Source of the DNA: an uncultured bacterium
Lineage (GTDB): Bacteria; Gemmatimonadota; Gemmatimonadetes; Palauibacterales; KS3-K002
Assembly: GCA_947581845.1 (NCBI GenBank)
Contig: CANPVY010000144.1
Location: 1-6,627 of the forward strand
Direction: 5' to 3'
Length of the DNA: 6,627 nt
In this document: positions 1-6,547 of the stretch, piece after piece
Layout of the letters: each line of letters opens with the position of its first letter
Numbering within the stretch: position 1 is the first letter of the stretch
Position numbers and translations under genes: made by a program
The notes under the pieces: model-generated
The model's input: only the letters and a program-made list of their open reading frames with translations
Databases searched by the model: none
Told to the model about the DNA's origin: nothing

Positions 1-1021
1 ACTTGCTCTGGACACTCGAGCCCTCAATGATGGGCAGCAGATCGCGCTGTACTCCGCCACGCGAGACATCCGGTCCGCCGATTGGGCTCCGCTCGGCGGC
101 GATCTTGTCCAGCTCATCCAAGAAGATGATGCCCATCTGCTCGACACGATCGAGTGCTTCGTTGACGACATCGTCCATATCGATTAGCTTATCCAGCTCA
201 TCGGCAAGGAGAATGCGCCGGGCTTCGGAGACGGACACCACACGCCGCTTGGTGCGCTTGGGCATCATGTCCTGCAGCATCTCGGATAGGTTGTAGTCCA
301 CACCCTCCATGCCGGGGAGCTCGATGGCGGGGAAGGTCGTATGGGTGACCTCGATCTCGATCTCCTTGCTCTCCAGCTTACCGTCTCGCAGCAGCACACG
401 CAGTTTCTCGCGGGTACGCCCGCGGCGTTCTTTCCGCTGTTCCTCGTCCGCTTCCTCCTCCTGCGCGCGCTTGTCGACCGCCTCCCCGCGCGACGAGACG
501 ACGAAGCCGGGTGGCACGGTCGGTCTCTCGCCGTCGGCGGGAAGAAGCAAATCCAAAAGCCGCTCCTCCACGTGCTCTTCAGCCATCTCCTGAACGTCGT
601 CCTCGCGTTCCGAGCGCACCATGTTGACGGCTATGTCCACAAGATCCCGCACCATCGACTCGACATCGCGACCGACGTAGCCGACCTCGGTGAACTTCGA
701 TGCCTCCACCTTGATGAACGGGGCGCCTGCGAGCCTGGCAAGCCGGCGCGCAATTTCGGTCTTACCGACTCCCGTGGGACCGATCATGATGATGTTGTTG
801 GGCATGATCTCGTCCCGCAGGTCGTCGCCAACCTGCTGGCGCCGCCAGCGATTCCTGAGCGCTATCGCGACCGCCCGCTTCGCTGCGTCCTGGCCAACGA
901 CGTACTTGTCAAGCTCAGCAACGATCTGCCGCGGTGTCAGCTCGTCGTGAAGCGGGGTTCGGTCAGCCCGCTGCTCGTCTGCGGCGGCGTCGAAAGAGGT
1001 TGAGGGCAACGAATCGTTCAT
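1..1021 (-). CDS. hslU: HslU (ClpY), AAA+ ATPase subunit of the HslUV protease; 3' end missing
   Basis: HslU is the hexameric unfoldase that recognises, unfolds and threads proteins into the HslV peptidase in the cytoplasm. The frame starts at the ATG at 1021-1019 and stays open for 340 codons to the window edge. By comparison with the 443-residue E. coli protein about 150 residues are missing, including sensor 1, the arginine finger, sensor 2 and the C-terminal tail that docks into HslV. Visible motifs are LTPRQIV (28-34), VVGQDAAKRAVAIALRNRWRR (41-61), Walker A GPTGVGKT (81-88), pore loop GYVG (114-117), a charged I-domain (about 135-260), Walker B IIFLDELDK (298-306, with D302 and E303) and the family signature GPDVSRGGVQRDLLP (316-330). 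The first 27 residues form an acidic extension relative to E. coli, and no better start lies downstream. The gene begins 5 bases after the hslV stop with only a weak AAGG upstream, so translational coupling to hslV is likely. Identification is firm. Confidence 0.97.
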   Translation of the reverse strand, partial: MNDSLPSTSFDAAADEQRADRTPLHDELTPRQIVAELDKYVVGQDAAKRAVAIALRNRWRRQQVGDDLRDEIMPNNIIMIGPTGVGKTEIARRLARLAGAPFIKVEASKFTEVGYVGRDVESMVRDLVDIAVNMVRSEREDDVQEMAEEHVEERLLDLLLPADGERPTVPPGFVVSSRGEAVDKRAQEEEADEEQRKERRGRTREKLRVLLRDGKLESKEIEIEVTHTTFPAIELPGMEGVDYNLSEMLQDMMPKRTKRRVVSVSEARRILLADELDKLIDMDDVVNEALDRVEQMGIIFLDELDKIAAERSPIGGPDVSRGGVQRDLLPIIEGSSVQSK

Positions 1022-1026
1022 GGGCC

Positions 1027-1572
1027 TTATCGTTCCAGCTCCAATACCGTGATCTCTGTGTTCGTGTAGATACAGATCTCGCCCGCGATCTCGAGGCTGC
1101 GACGCACGATCTCTCCCGCACTGAGATCCGAATGCGCACACAGCGCCCGCGCCGCCGCCAGCGCCATCGCGCCACCGCTCCCGATCGCGATGATACCGTC
1201 GTCGGGCTCGATGACCTCACCGCTACCCGACAGCAGGTAAGAGTGCCGAGCGTCGACAACCGCCAGCAGCGCCTCCAGCCTGCGCAGCACACGATCACTC
1301 CGCCAGTCCTTCGCCAACTCCACGGCCGCGCGAGGCAAGTTGCCTGGAAAGCGATCCAGCTTCTCCTCGAACTTCTCGAACAGGGTGAGGGCATCAGCCA
1401 CCGTACCAGCGAAGCCTGCGAGAACCGAGCCGTCTTTCAGCGTACGCACCTTGTGTGCCTGCATCTTGACTACCACATCGCCGACCGTCACCTGTCCGTC
1501 ACCGCCAAGCGCCACGCGCCCTTTGTGCCGAACGGCGAGAATCGTAGTCCCGCGCATTCTCAGGTCACTCAT
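1027..1572 (-). CDS. hslV: HslV (ClpQ), threonine peptidase subunit of the HslUV protease
   Basis: HslV forms the double-hexamer proteolytic chamber that degrades substrates delivered by HslU. The 181-residue product aligns end to end with the family (E. coli mature form 175 residues, here 173 from the catalytic Thr). The nucleophile is Thr9 in [10 protein letters not shown]; counting from it, the supporting residues are all present: Asp17 (in GGDGQ, residue 25), Lys33 (residue 41), Gly45 (in AGFAG, residue 53) and Ser124 (in IGSGG, residue 132). The conserved stretches [15 protein letters not shown] and [11 protein letters not shown] and the ending EICIYTN are also seen. Eight residues precede the Thr, so it must be exposed by processing. 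A second ATG at 1557 would leave only Met-Arg-Gly. I chose the first because a GGGAGG lies upstream of it, although 14 bases away. It lies 19 bases after xerC and 5 before hslU, its obligate partner. Confidence 0.97.
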   Translation of the reverse strand: MSDLRMRGTTILAVRHKGRVALGGDGQVTVGDVVVKMQAHKVRTLKDGSVLAGFAGTVADALTLFEKFEEKLDRFPGNLPRAAVELAKDWRSDRVLRRLEALLAVVDARHSYLLSGSGEVIEPDDGIIAIGSGGAMALAAARALCAHSDLSAGEIVRRSLEIAGEICIYTNTEITVLELER

Positions 1573-1586
1573 TGTATCGCTGCGAG

Positions 1587-1592
1587 CCTCCC
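1587..1592 (-). promoter_or_regulatory. Ribosome binding site of hslV
   Basis: GGGAGG on the minus strand overlaps the last base of the xerC TAG stop and precedes the hslV ATG at 1572. The GGAGG core is 14 bases from that ATG, longer than the usual 5-10. No other start codon in frame lies between them. The overlap with the xerC stop suggests that ribosomes finishing xerC help to start hslV. The match is strong but the spacing is poor. Confidence 0.55.
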
Positions 1593-2497
1593 TAGCTTCT
1601 CGGGTGCGCGATTCTGTACACCTGCTTCAGTCGCTCCCGCGAGGTGTGCGCGTACATCTGGGTGGTCGAAAGTGATGCGTGGCCAAGCAGCTCTTTGATA
1701 GCCATCAGATCCGCTCCCTGATCAAGCAGGTGCGTCGCGAACGAGTGACGAACCGAGTGCGTGCTCAAGTCGCTCTCCTCCGCGACCAGCGCGATGAAGC
1801 CCGTGACCACGCGCTGGATCTGACGCCGCGACAGGCGCCCGCCGCGTTCGGACACGAAGAGCGGGTCAGCCATCGCAGCCGGCCCGAAATGCCGGTCGCG
1901 CTCGCACGCGTACTCGCGCAGCGCCGAAACGGCAGGCCGTCCGATCGGCACGATTCGCTCCTTGCGGCCTTTGCCACGGACCTTGACCCGCGCCGCGTCG
2001 AGATCGAGATCCGCCATATCCAGGCCGTGCATCTCCGAGAGGCGGAGTCCCGCCGCATACAGTAGCTCCAGCAGGGCCCGGTCTCGTAACCCACGCCACC
2101 CGGCCTGGGCAGCGTGCTGGGCGGCGAGCTCGAAAAGCTGTGACATCTCTCCCTGAGTGAGGTATCCCGGCAGCGCGCGGCCCTGCCGAGGTGCGCGCAC
2201 ATGGCGCGCCGGGTTCGCAGCGACCACACCTTCCCGCTGCAGGAAACGGAAGAAGTTGCGCACGCTGGACAGCTTTCGCGCGACCGTCCTCCGTCTCAGC
2301 GCTCCCATGGCCAGATGGCTGAGAAACGCCCGGATCGCCAGCCGGTCCACGTCATCCCAAGACCACGACCCGTAGTACGCGGCGAGGAAATCGCTGAGAT
2401 CCGAAAGATCGCGCCCGTAGGCTTCGACCGTGTGAGCGGAGAGCTGGCGCTCGTCCCTCAGGTGTCTCAGGTATTCCTGAACCTGCGTATCCCGCAT
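1592..2497 (-). CDS. xerC: XerC-type tyrosine recombinase
   Basis: This is a site-specific recombinase of the XerC/XerD family, which resolves chromosome dimers at dif with a partner Xer protein and FtsK. The product is 301 residues (E. coli XerC has 298). The N-terminal SAM-like core-binding domain covers about 1-100 ([18 protein letters not shown], then [10 protein letters not shown]). The catalytic domain holds Arg152 (AGLRLSE), Lys176 (RGKGRKER), His247 and Arg250 ([12 protein letters not shown]), His273 ([11 protein letters not shown]) and nucleophile Tyr282 (MYAH). It ends in IAHPRS like XerC/XerD. XerC rather than XerD is assigned from the gene order, which matches Bacillus codV beside clpQ-clpY; the sequence alone does not separate them. 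The ATG at 2497 gives the family's normal N-terminus. A GTG two codons upstream (2503) is an alternative, and neither has a well-spaced ribosome site. Longer frames upstream overlap trmFO and encode Gly/Arg-rich low complexity. It lies 29 bases after trmFO. Confidence 0.93.
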   Translation of the reverse strand: MRDTQVQEYLRHLRDERQLSAHTVEAYGRDLSDLSDFLAAYYGSWSWDDVDRLAIRAFLSHLAMGALRRRTVARKLSSVRNFFRFLQREGVVAANPARHVRAPRQGRALPGYLTQGEMSQLFELAAQHAAQAGWRGLRDRALLELLYAAGLRLSEMHGLDMADLDLDAARVKVRGKGRKERIVPIGRPAVSALREYACERDRHFGPAAMADPLFVSERGGRLSRRQIQRVVTGFIALVAEESDLSTHSVRHSFATHLLDQGADLMAIKELLGHASLSTTQMYAHTSRERLKQVYRIAHPRS

Positions 2498-2526
2498 CTC
2501 CACCCCACTACCGGGCGACCGTACAG

Positions 2527-3855
2527 CTACCGTCCCGCCCCTGCCGCCACCTCGCAGCCCGCGAGCCAAGCTCTCATCTCATGCACCGCCCGCACCGCCA
2601 GGCTCCGCCTCCTCTCCGGCTTGCGACGCTGCGGAGCAAGCAGCGGATCGAGCAGTCCGAAATTCGCATTCATCGGTTGGAAGTTACCCGGATCCGCCTC
2701 CCGAAGGTAGCGCAGCAGGCCGCCGAGCATCGTCGTCGCGGGCGGCAGCGTCGGCTCCAGGCCCCGGACCAGTCGGTCAATGTTGATGGCGGCCAGCAGT
2801 CCGCTGGCCGCTGACTCGATGTAGCCCTCGACTCCGGTGAGCTGGCCGGCAAAGACCAGCGCCGGCTCGCCCGCTGGCGAGCCATGCGCTGTCAGGAGGG
2901 CCGGGAAATTGATGTAACTATTCCGGTGGACCTGGCCGTAGCGCAGAATCTCAGCAGCGCGCAATGCCGGGATCAGCTGTATCGCCCGTCGCTGTCCCGC
3001 ATAGCGCAGCCGCGTCTGAAAGCCCACCAGGCCCCACATCCGGGCGGCGCGGTCTTCCTGCCGCAGTTGGACAACGGCGTAGGGCGGCTTGCCGGTGCGC
3101 GGATCGCGCAGCCCGACCGGCTTCAGTGGGCCGAAGCGGAGCGCATCCCGATCGCGCGCCGCCAGCACCTCGATGGGCAGGCAACCCTCGAAGTAAGGTA
3201 CCCGATCCCACTCACGTGCCTGGTGGATCTCGCCGCCGATCAAGGCTCGATACAAGGCCTCGTACTGCTCCCGGTCCAATGCGCAGTTGAGGTACGCGTC
3301 GTCCTGGCCCTTCCCGTAGCGAGACGCACGGAATGCCTGCGTCTCGTCGATCGAATCCGCTGCGACGATCGGCGAGATCGCATCAAAGAAATAGAGGCCA
3401 TCGGAGCCAAGCCGCCGACGGATCGCATCGAACAGCCCAGCGGACGTCAGCGGACCGGAGGCGATGATCGCGGGGGGGCGCGGCAGTTCCTTCACCTCCT
3501 CGCGTCGTACCTCGATATTCGGCTGAGTCTCGATCGCTGCGCTGACCAGACGACTGAAGAGCTGGCGATCCACGGCAAGCGCGGCGCCCGCCGGAATCCG
3601 GGCCTCCTGCGCGACGCGCAGAAGCAGCGAGCCCAGCTCACGCAGCTCCGCCTTCAGCAGGCCGTGCGCGTTTGTCAATTCATCCGATTTGAGGGAGTTG
3701 CTGCAGACGAGCTCTGCTAGACCAGCGGTCTGGTGCGCCGCTGTGGCTACTGCGGGGCGCATCTCGAAGAGCAGAACGCGGTGGCCTCGTTCCGCCAGCT
3801 GCCACGCCGCCTCCGTGCCCGCCAGGCCACCACCGACTACCGCTACTTCGGGCAT
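2527..3855 (-). CDS. trmFO: TrmFO, methylenetetrahydrofolate-tRNA-(uracil-5-)-methyltransferase
   Basis: TrmFO (formerly Gid) is a cytoplasmic flavoprotein that makes 5-methyluridine at position 54 in the T-loop of tRNA, using methylenetetrahydrofolate as the carbon donor and reduced FAD. The 442-residue product is close to the 435 of B. subtilis and aligns throughout. It has an FAD-binding dinucleotide fold at the N-terminus (VAVVGGGLAGTEAAWQLA, 4-21), VCSNSLKS (50-57), YFFDAISPIV (155-164), YFEGCLPIEV (221-230), FGPLKPVGL, VVQLRQED, VGFQTRL, FAGQLTGVEGYIESAASG (335-352) and NFQPMNANFGLL (391-402). The two cysteines needed for methyl transfer in the family (Cys53 and Cys226 of B. subtilis) correspond to Cys51 and Cys225. 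The ATG at 3855 is chosen because AGAGG lies 8 bases upstream. A GTG directly after the topA stop (3882) would add nine residues before the FAD motif. It follows topA by 27 bases. A run of seven C lies in the coding strand at 3472-3478; the frame is intact through it. Confidence 0.97.
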   Translation of the reverse strand: MPEVAVVGGGLAGTEAAWQLAERGHRVLLFEMRPAVATAAHQTAGLAELVCSNSLKSDELTNAHGLLKAELRELGSLLLRVAQEARIPAGAALAVDRQLFSRLVSAAIETQPNIEVRREEVKELPRPPAIIASGPLTSAGLFDAIRRRLGSDGLYFFDAISPIVAADSIDETQAFRASRYGKGQDDAYLNCALDREQYEALYRALIGGEIHQAREWDRVPYFEGCLPIEVLAARDRDALRFGPLKPVGLRDPRTGKPPYAVVQLRQEDRAARMWGLVGFQTRLRYAGQRRAIQLIPALRAAEILRYGQVHRNSYINFPALLTAHGSPAGEPALVFAGQLTGVEGYIESAASGLLAAINIDRLVRGLEPTLPPATTMLGGLLRYLREADPGNFQPMNANFGLLDPLLAPQRRKPERRRSLAVRAVHEMRAWLAGCEVAAGAGR

Positions 3856-3863
3856 AGAGCGAA

Positions 3864-3868
3864 CCTCT
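3864..3868 (-). promoter_or_regulatory. Ribosome binding site deciding the trmFO start
   Basis: AGAGG on the minus strand sits in the 27-base gap between the topA stop and the trmFO ATG at 3855, with an 8-base spacer. It favours that ATG over the GTG at 3882, which abuts the topA TGA and would need a site inside topA. Confidence 0.6.
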
Positions 3869-3882
3869 GTGACGGGTTCCAC

Positions 3883-6357
3883 TCAGGCAGAGGTCACATC
3901 CGCCGTCTCTGGGGACGTCGGCTCGAACTCGTGACCGCAGGCGGCGCACCTCAGGTAATCGCCTTTGCGCTTCGAGCTCTTCTGAAGCGCTACGCTGGAC
4001 CCGCACTGCGGACAGGTGGCTGCGGTTGGCGTGTCCCAAGTCGACCACTCGCACTCCGGATAGCGCGTACAACCGTAAAAGGTGCGACCCCGACGCGTCC
4101 GCCGCTTGACGATATCTCCCTCCTGGCAGATCGGACACTTAAGCCCCAGAGTGATCGCCTGGGTGTGCCTGCAACGAGGGTAGGCCGTGCAGGCGAGGAA
4201 CTCCCCGTATCTTCCTGTCTTGACGGCCATCGGGCTCCCGCATTTCGGACACTTGGCGTCGCTCGGCAGCGCGGCCTGCTCTTTGCCCACCGTGCGCGTG
4301 AACCGGCAGTCCGGATAGTTAGAACACGCGACGAACGGGCCATAACGGCCGCTCTTCACAACCAGCTCGCCGCCGCACTGTGGGCACTTCTCGTCGCCGA
4401 GATCCACCTGCGGCGGCTGATCGATGGCGCGCGTGTTCTTGCATTCCGGATAGGCGGAGCAACCGAGGAACCGACCGTAGCGGTTCCAGCGAACCACCAT
4501 CGGCTCTCCGCAGAGATCGCAGACAGCGTCCTCCGCTTGCACGATCTCCCTGACAATCTCCTCGCCGCGCGCCTCCCCTTCCTCGAGCCGTCGTGCGAAC
4601 GGCGTGTAGAATTCGCCGAGCACCTGCCGCCAGTCGAGCTCACCTTCCTCGATCCGGTCCAAGTCAGCTTCCATGTTGCTCGTGAAGCCCACATCAAAGG
4701 TATCGGGGAAGACGCGGATCAGCACTTGGACCACCGTTTCCCCGAGCGGCGTCGGCACAAAACGCCGCCGTTCCAGCCCGACATAGGTCCGCTCGAGCAG
4801 CGTGGAGAGGATCTGCGCGTAGGTCGAGGGTCGGCCGATTCCCAGCTTCTCCAGTTCCTTCACCAGGCTCGCCTCGCTGAAACGCGCCGGTGGCTCCGTG
4901 AAATGTTGGCCCTTGACAAGCTCGATCAGCTTGACAACCTCGCCCTCCGCCAGCTCGGGCAGCGGCTTCAGTTCGTCGAGCGTCCGACCTTCGCCCTCCT
5001 CGTGCTCCACTCTGTACAGACGCATGAAGCCATCGAACTTCAGCACCGAGCCGACAACCCGGAAGACGTAGTCGCGCCGGTCAGCGCCAGTCAAATCGAA
5101 ATCCACTGTCGTCGTGTCATAGACCGCTGGCGACATCTGTGAGGCCACGAAGCGCAGCCAAATCAAGCTGTAGAGCGCCAGCTGGTCCGGCTCCAGCTCG
5201 CGCTTCAGCGACTCGGGTGTTCGCTGGACCGATGTGGGACGGATCGCCTCGTGCGCCTCCTGCGCACCCTTCTGTTGCTTACCCAGGTAGAGCCTGGCCG
5301 ACTTCGGGAGGTAGCGCCCGCCGAACTCGCCCTCTACATAGGCCCGGGCCGCATCCGCCGCGGATGCTGCGACGCGTGTCGAGTCGGTCCGCATGTAGGT
5401 GATCAGGCCGATCGCTTTGCCGCTGACCTCCAAGCCTTCGTAGAGCTGCTGCGCGATCCGCATCGTGCGCTTCGCCGAGAAGCGCAGCCGCTTCGCCGCC
5501 TCCTGCTGAAGCGTGGACGTGCTGAACGGTGGCGACGCGTATTTCCTTCGCTCCTTGCGACGGATACGCGTGATCTTGAAGGGGACATCCTTGACAGCCT
5601 CGACGACCGCTGACGCGGCGGCCTCGTCGTGCAACTCGGGCCGATGACCGCCCACGTGGTGCAGCTTCGCGGTGAAGCGCGTGCCGCTCTTCTCGAGCAG
5701 GGCCTCGACCGTCCAGTATTCCTGCGGCTGGAAGCCCCGTATCGCCTCCTCACGCTCCCAGATCAGGCGCAGCGCGACGGTTTGCACGCGCCCCGCCGAC
5801 AGCCCTGGCCGGATGGGCTTCCAGAGAAACGGGCTGGCCTTGTAGCCGACCAGCCGGTCCAGGATACGTCGGGCTTGCTGGGCATCGACTTTGCGAAAAT
5901 CGATCTGGCCGGGATTCTCGAGCCCCTCCGCAATTCCCTCCGCTGTGATCTCCTCGAACAGGACCCGCTTGAAGCGCACTCCGTCCTTGCTGGGATAGCC
6001 GAGCTGCTCGGCCACGTGATAAGCGATCGCCTCACCTTCGCGGTCGGGGTCGGTCCCCAGCAGTATCTCGTCCGCCTCCCTGGCGGCTCGCTTCAGCTCC
6101 TGGATGAGCTTGCCCTTCCCGCGGATCGTCACGTAATGGGGCTCGAATCCGTTCTCGATATCGACGCCGAGGTCACGCTTGGGCAGATCGCGGATGTGGC
6201 CCACCGACGCCTTGACGACGTAACCGTCGCCCAAGTAGCGATTCAGCGTGCGCGCTTTGGCCGGCGACTCCACGATCAGCAGCCTACGGCCGTCACCTGC
6301 GGTCTTGGACCGCTTCGGCCGTTTGCTGCCCGCTTTCGTCGCTTTCCGCGTCGTCAT
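3883..6357 (-). CDS. topA: DNA topoisomerase I (type IA) with five C-terminal zinc ribbons
   Basis: Topoisomerase I relaxes negative supercoils by cutting one DNA strand through a 5'-phosphotyrosine link. The 824-residue product starts with a Lys/Arg-rich tail (1-25). The Toprim domain follows, with LLIVESPAKA (Glu30), GHIRDLP and TDPDREGE (Asp103, Asp105, Glu107). The central gate domains contain RPGLSAGRVQTVALRLI (183-199), PPFSTSTLQQEAAKRLRFSAKRTMRIAQQLYEG, the active site TYMRTDSTR with nucleophile Tyr321 and Arg323, and HEAIRPT (369-375). GIGRPSTYAQIL (507-517) and FTSNMEADLDRIEEGE (558-573) close the core. The tail holds five four-cysteine zinc ribbons: Cys613/616/633/639, 658/661/678/684, 703/706/723/729, 741/744/763/769 and 782/785/804/807. 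The first four share the CxxC...CxxYPxC pattern; the last ends CxxC. The ATG at 6357 has a purine-rich GAGAGA a few bases upstream. It is the first gene of the operon in this window and is complete. Confidence 0.98.
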   Translation of the reverse strand: MTTRKATKAGSKRPKRSKTAGDGRRLLIVESPAKARTLNRYLGDGYVVKASVGHIRDLPKRDLGVDIENGFEPHYVTIRGKGKLIQELKRAAREADEILLGTDPDREGEAIAYHVAEQLGYPSKDGVRFKRVLFEEITAEGIAEGLENPGQIDFRKVDAQQARRILDRLVGYKASPFLWKPIRPGLSAGRVQTVALRLIWEREEAIRGFQPQEYWTVEALLEKSGTRFTAKLHHVGGHRPELHDEAAASAVVEAVKDVPFKITRIRRKERRKYASPPFSTSTLQQEAAKRLRFSAKRTMRIAQQLYEGLEVSGKAIGLITYMRTDSTRVAASAADAARAYVEGEFGGRYLPKSARLYLGKQQKGAQEAHEAIRPTSVQRTPESLKRELEPDQLALYSLIWLRFVASQMSPAVYDTTTVDFDLTGADRRDYVFRVVGSVLKFDGFMRLYRVEHEEGEGRTLDELKPLPELAEGEVVKLIELVKGQHFTEPPARFSEASLVKELEKLGIGRPSTYAQILSTLLERTYVGLERRRFVPTPLGETVVQVLIRVFPDTFDVGFTSNMEADLDRIEEGELDWRQVLGEFYTPFARRLEEGEARGEEIVREIVQAEDAVCDLCGEPMVVRWNRYGRFLGCSAYPECKNTRAIDQPPQVDLGDEKCPQCGGELVVKSGRYGPFVACSNYPDCRFTRTVGKEQAALPSDAKCPKCGSPMAVKTGRYGEFLACTAYPRCRHTQAITLGLKCPICQEGDIVKRRTRRGRTFYGCTRYPECEWSTWDTPTAATCPQCGSSVALQKSSKRKGDYLRCAACGHEFEPTSPETADVTSA

Positions 6358-6428
6358 CGTTCTCTCGCCGTTCCACCCTTTACACCCGACCGGGGACTGC
6401 AGGTCCTAGCAGGTTCCGGCGCTGAGGA

Positions 6429-6456
6429 TGGCTAACAGGAATCAACGGCTTGTCAA
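6429..6456 (-). promoter_or_regulatory. Possible sigma-70-type promoter of the topA operon
   Basis: On the minus strand a perfect -35 consensus TTGACA (6456-6451) is followed after 16 bases by TAGCCA (6434-6429), a weak match to the -10 box. Transcription would begin roughly 60-70 bases upstream of the topA ATG. The -35 match stands out in GC-rich sequence and the location is right, but the poor -10 keeps this tentative. Confidence 0.35.
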
Positions 6457-6547
6457 CACTAGCGCATCCAAGGCGCCGCGAGCCACCGCCGCGGCGCCCG
6501 TACCGTGACCGGTCTGCGCGAGGCCCGACGCTCAGGTCAACAGAACC

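Noticed and set aside
341..1698. Plus-strand open frames opposite hslU, hslV and xerC
   Set aside because: The minus-strand reading gives clear HslU, HslV and XerC motifs throughout, so these are shadows.
2498..2569. Upstream start for xerC overlapping the end of trmFO
   Set aside because: The extra 24 residues are Gly/Arg-rich low complexity that is trmFO sequence read in another frame; the family N-terminus begins at [10 protein letters not shown].
2884..3720. Open frame of 278 codons on the plus strand opposite trmFO
   Set aside because: It is antisense to an intact trmFO and its composition is rich in Arg, Gln and Ala with no family motif.
3856..3882. GTG immediately after the topA stop as the trmFO start
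   Set aside because: It would add nine residues not expected before the FAD-binding motif, while the ATG at 3855 has AGAGG at 8 bases and fits the family N-terminus.
3733..5142. Long open frame of 469 codons on the plus strand, antisense to topA and trmFO
   Set aside because: It lies wholly opposite two genes whose motifs are unmistakable, has no recognisable domain and is the kind of long antisense frame that GC-rich codon bias produces.
5629..6435. Open frame of 268 codons on the plus strand opposite the topA N-terminal half
   Set aside because: It is antisense to the Toprim domain of topA and has no recognisable product.
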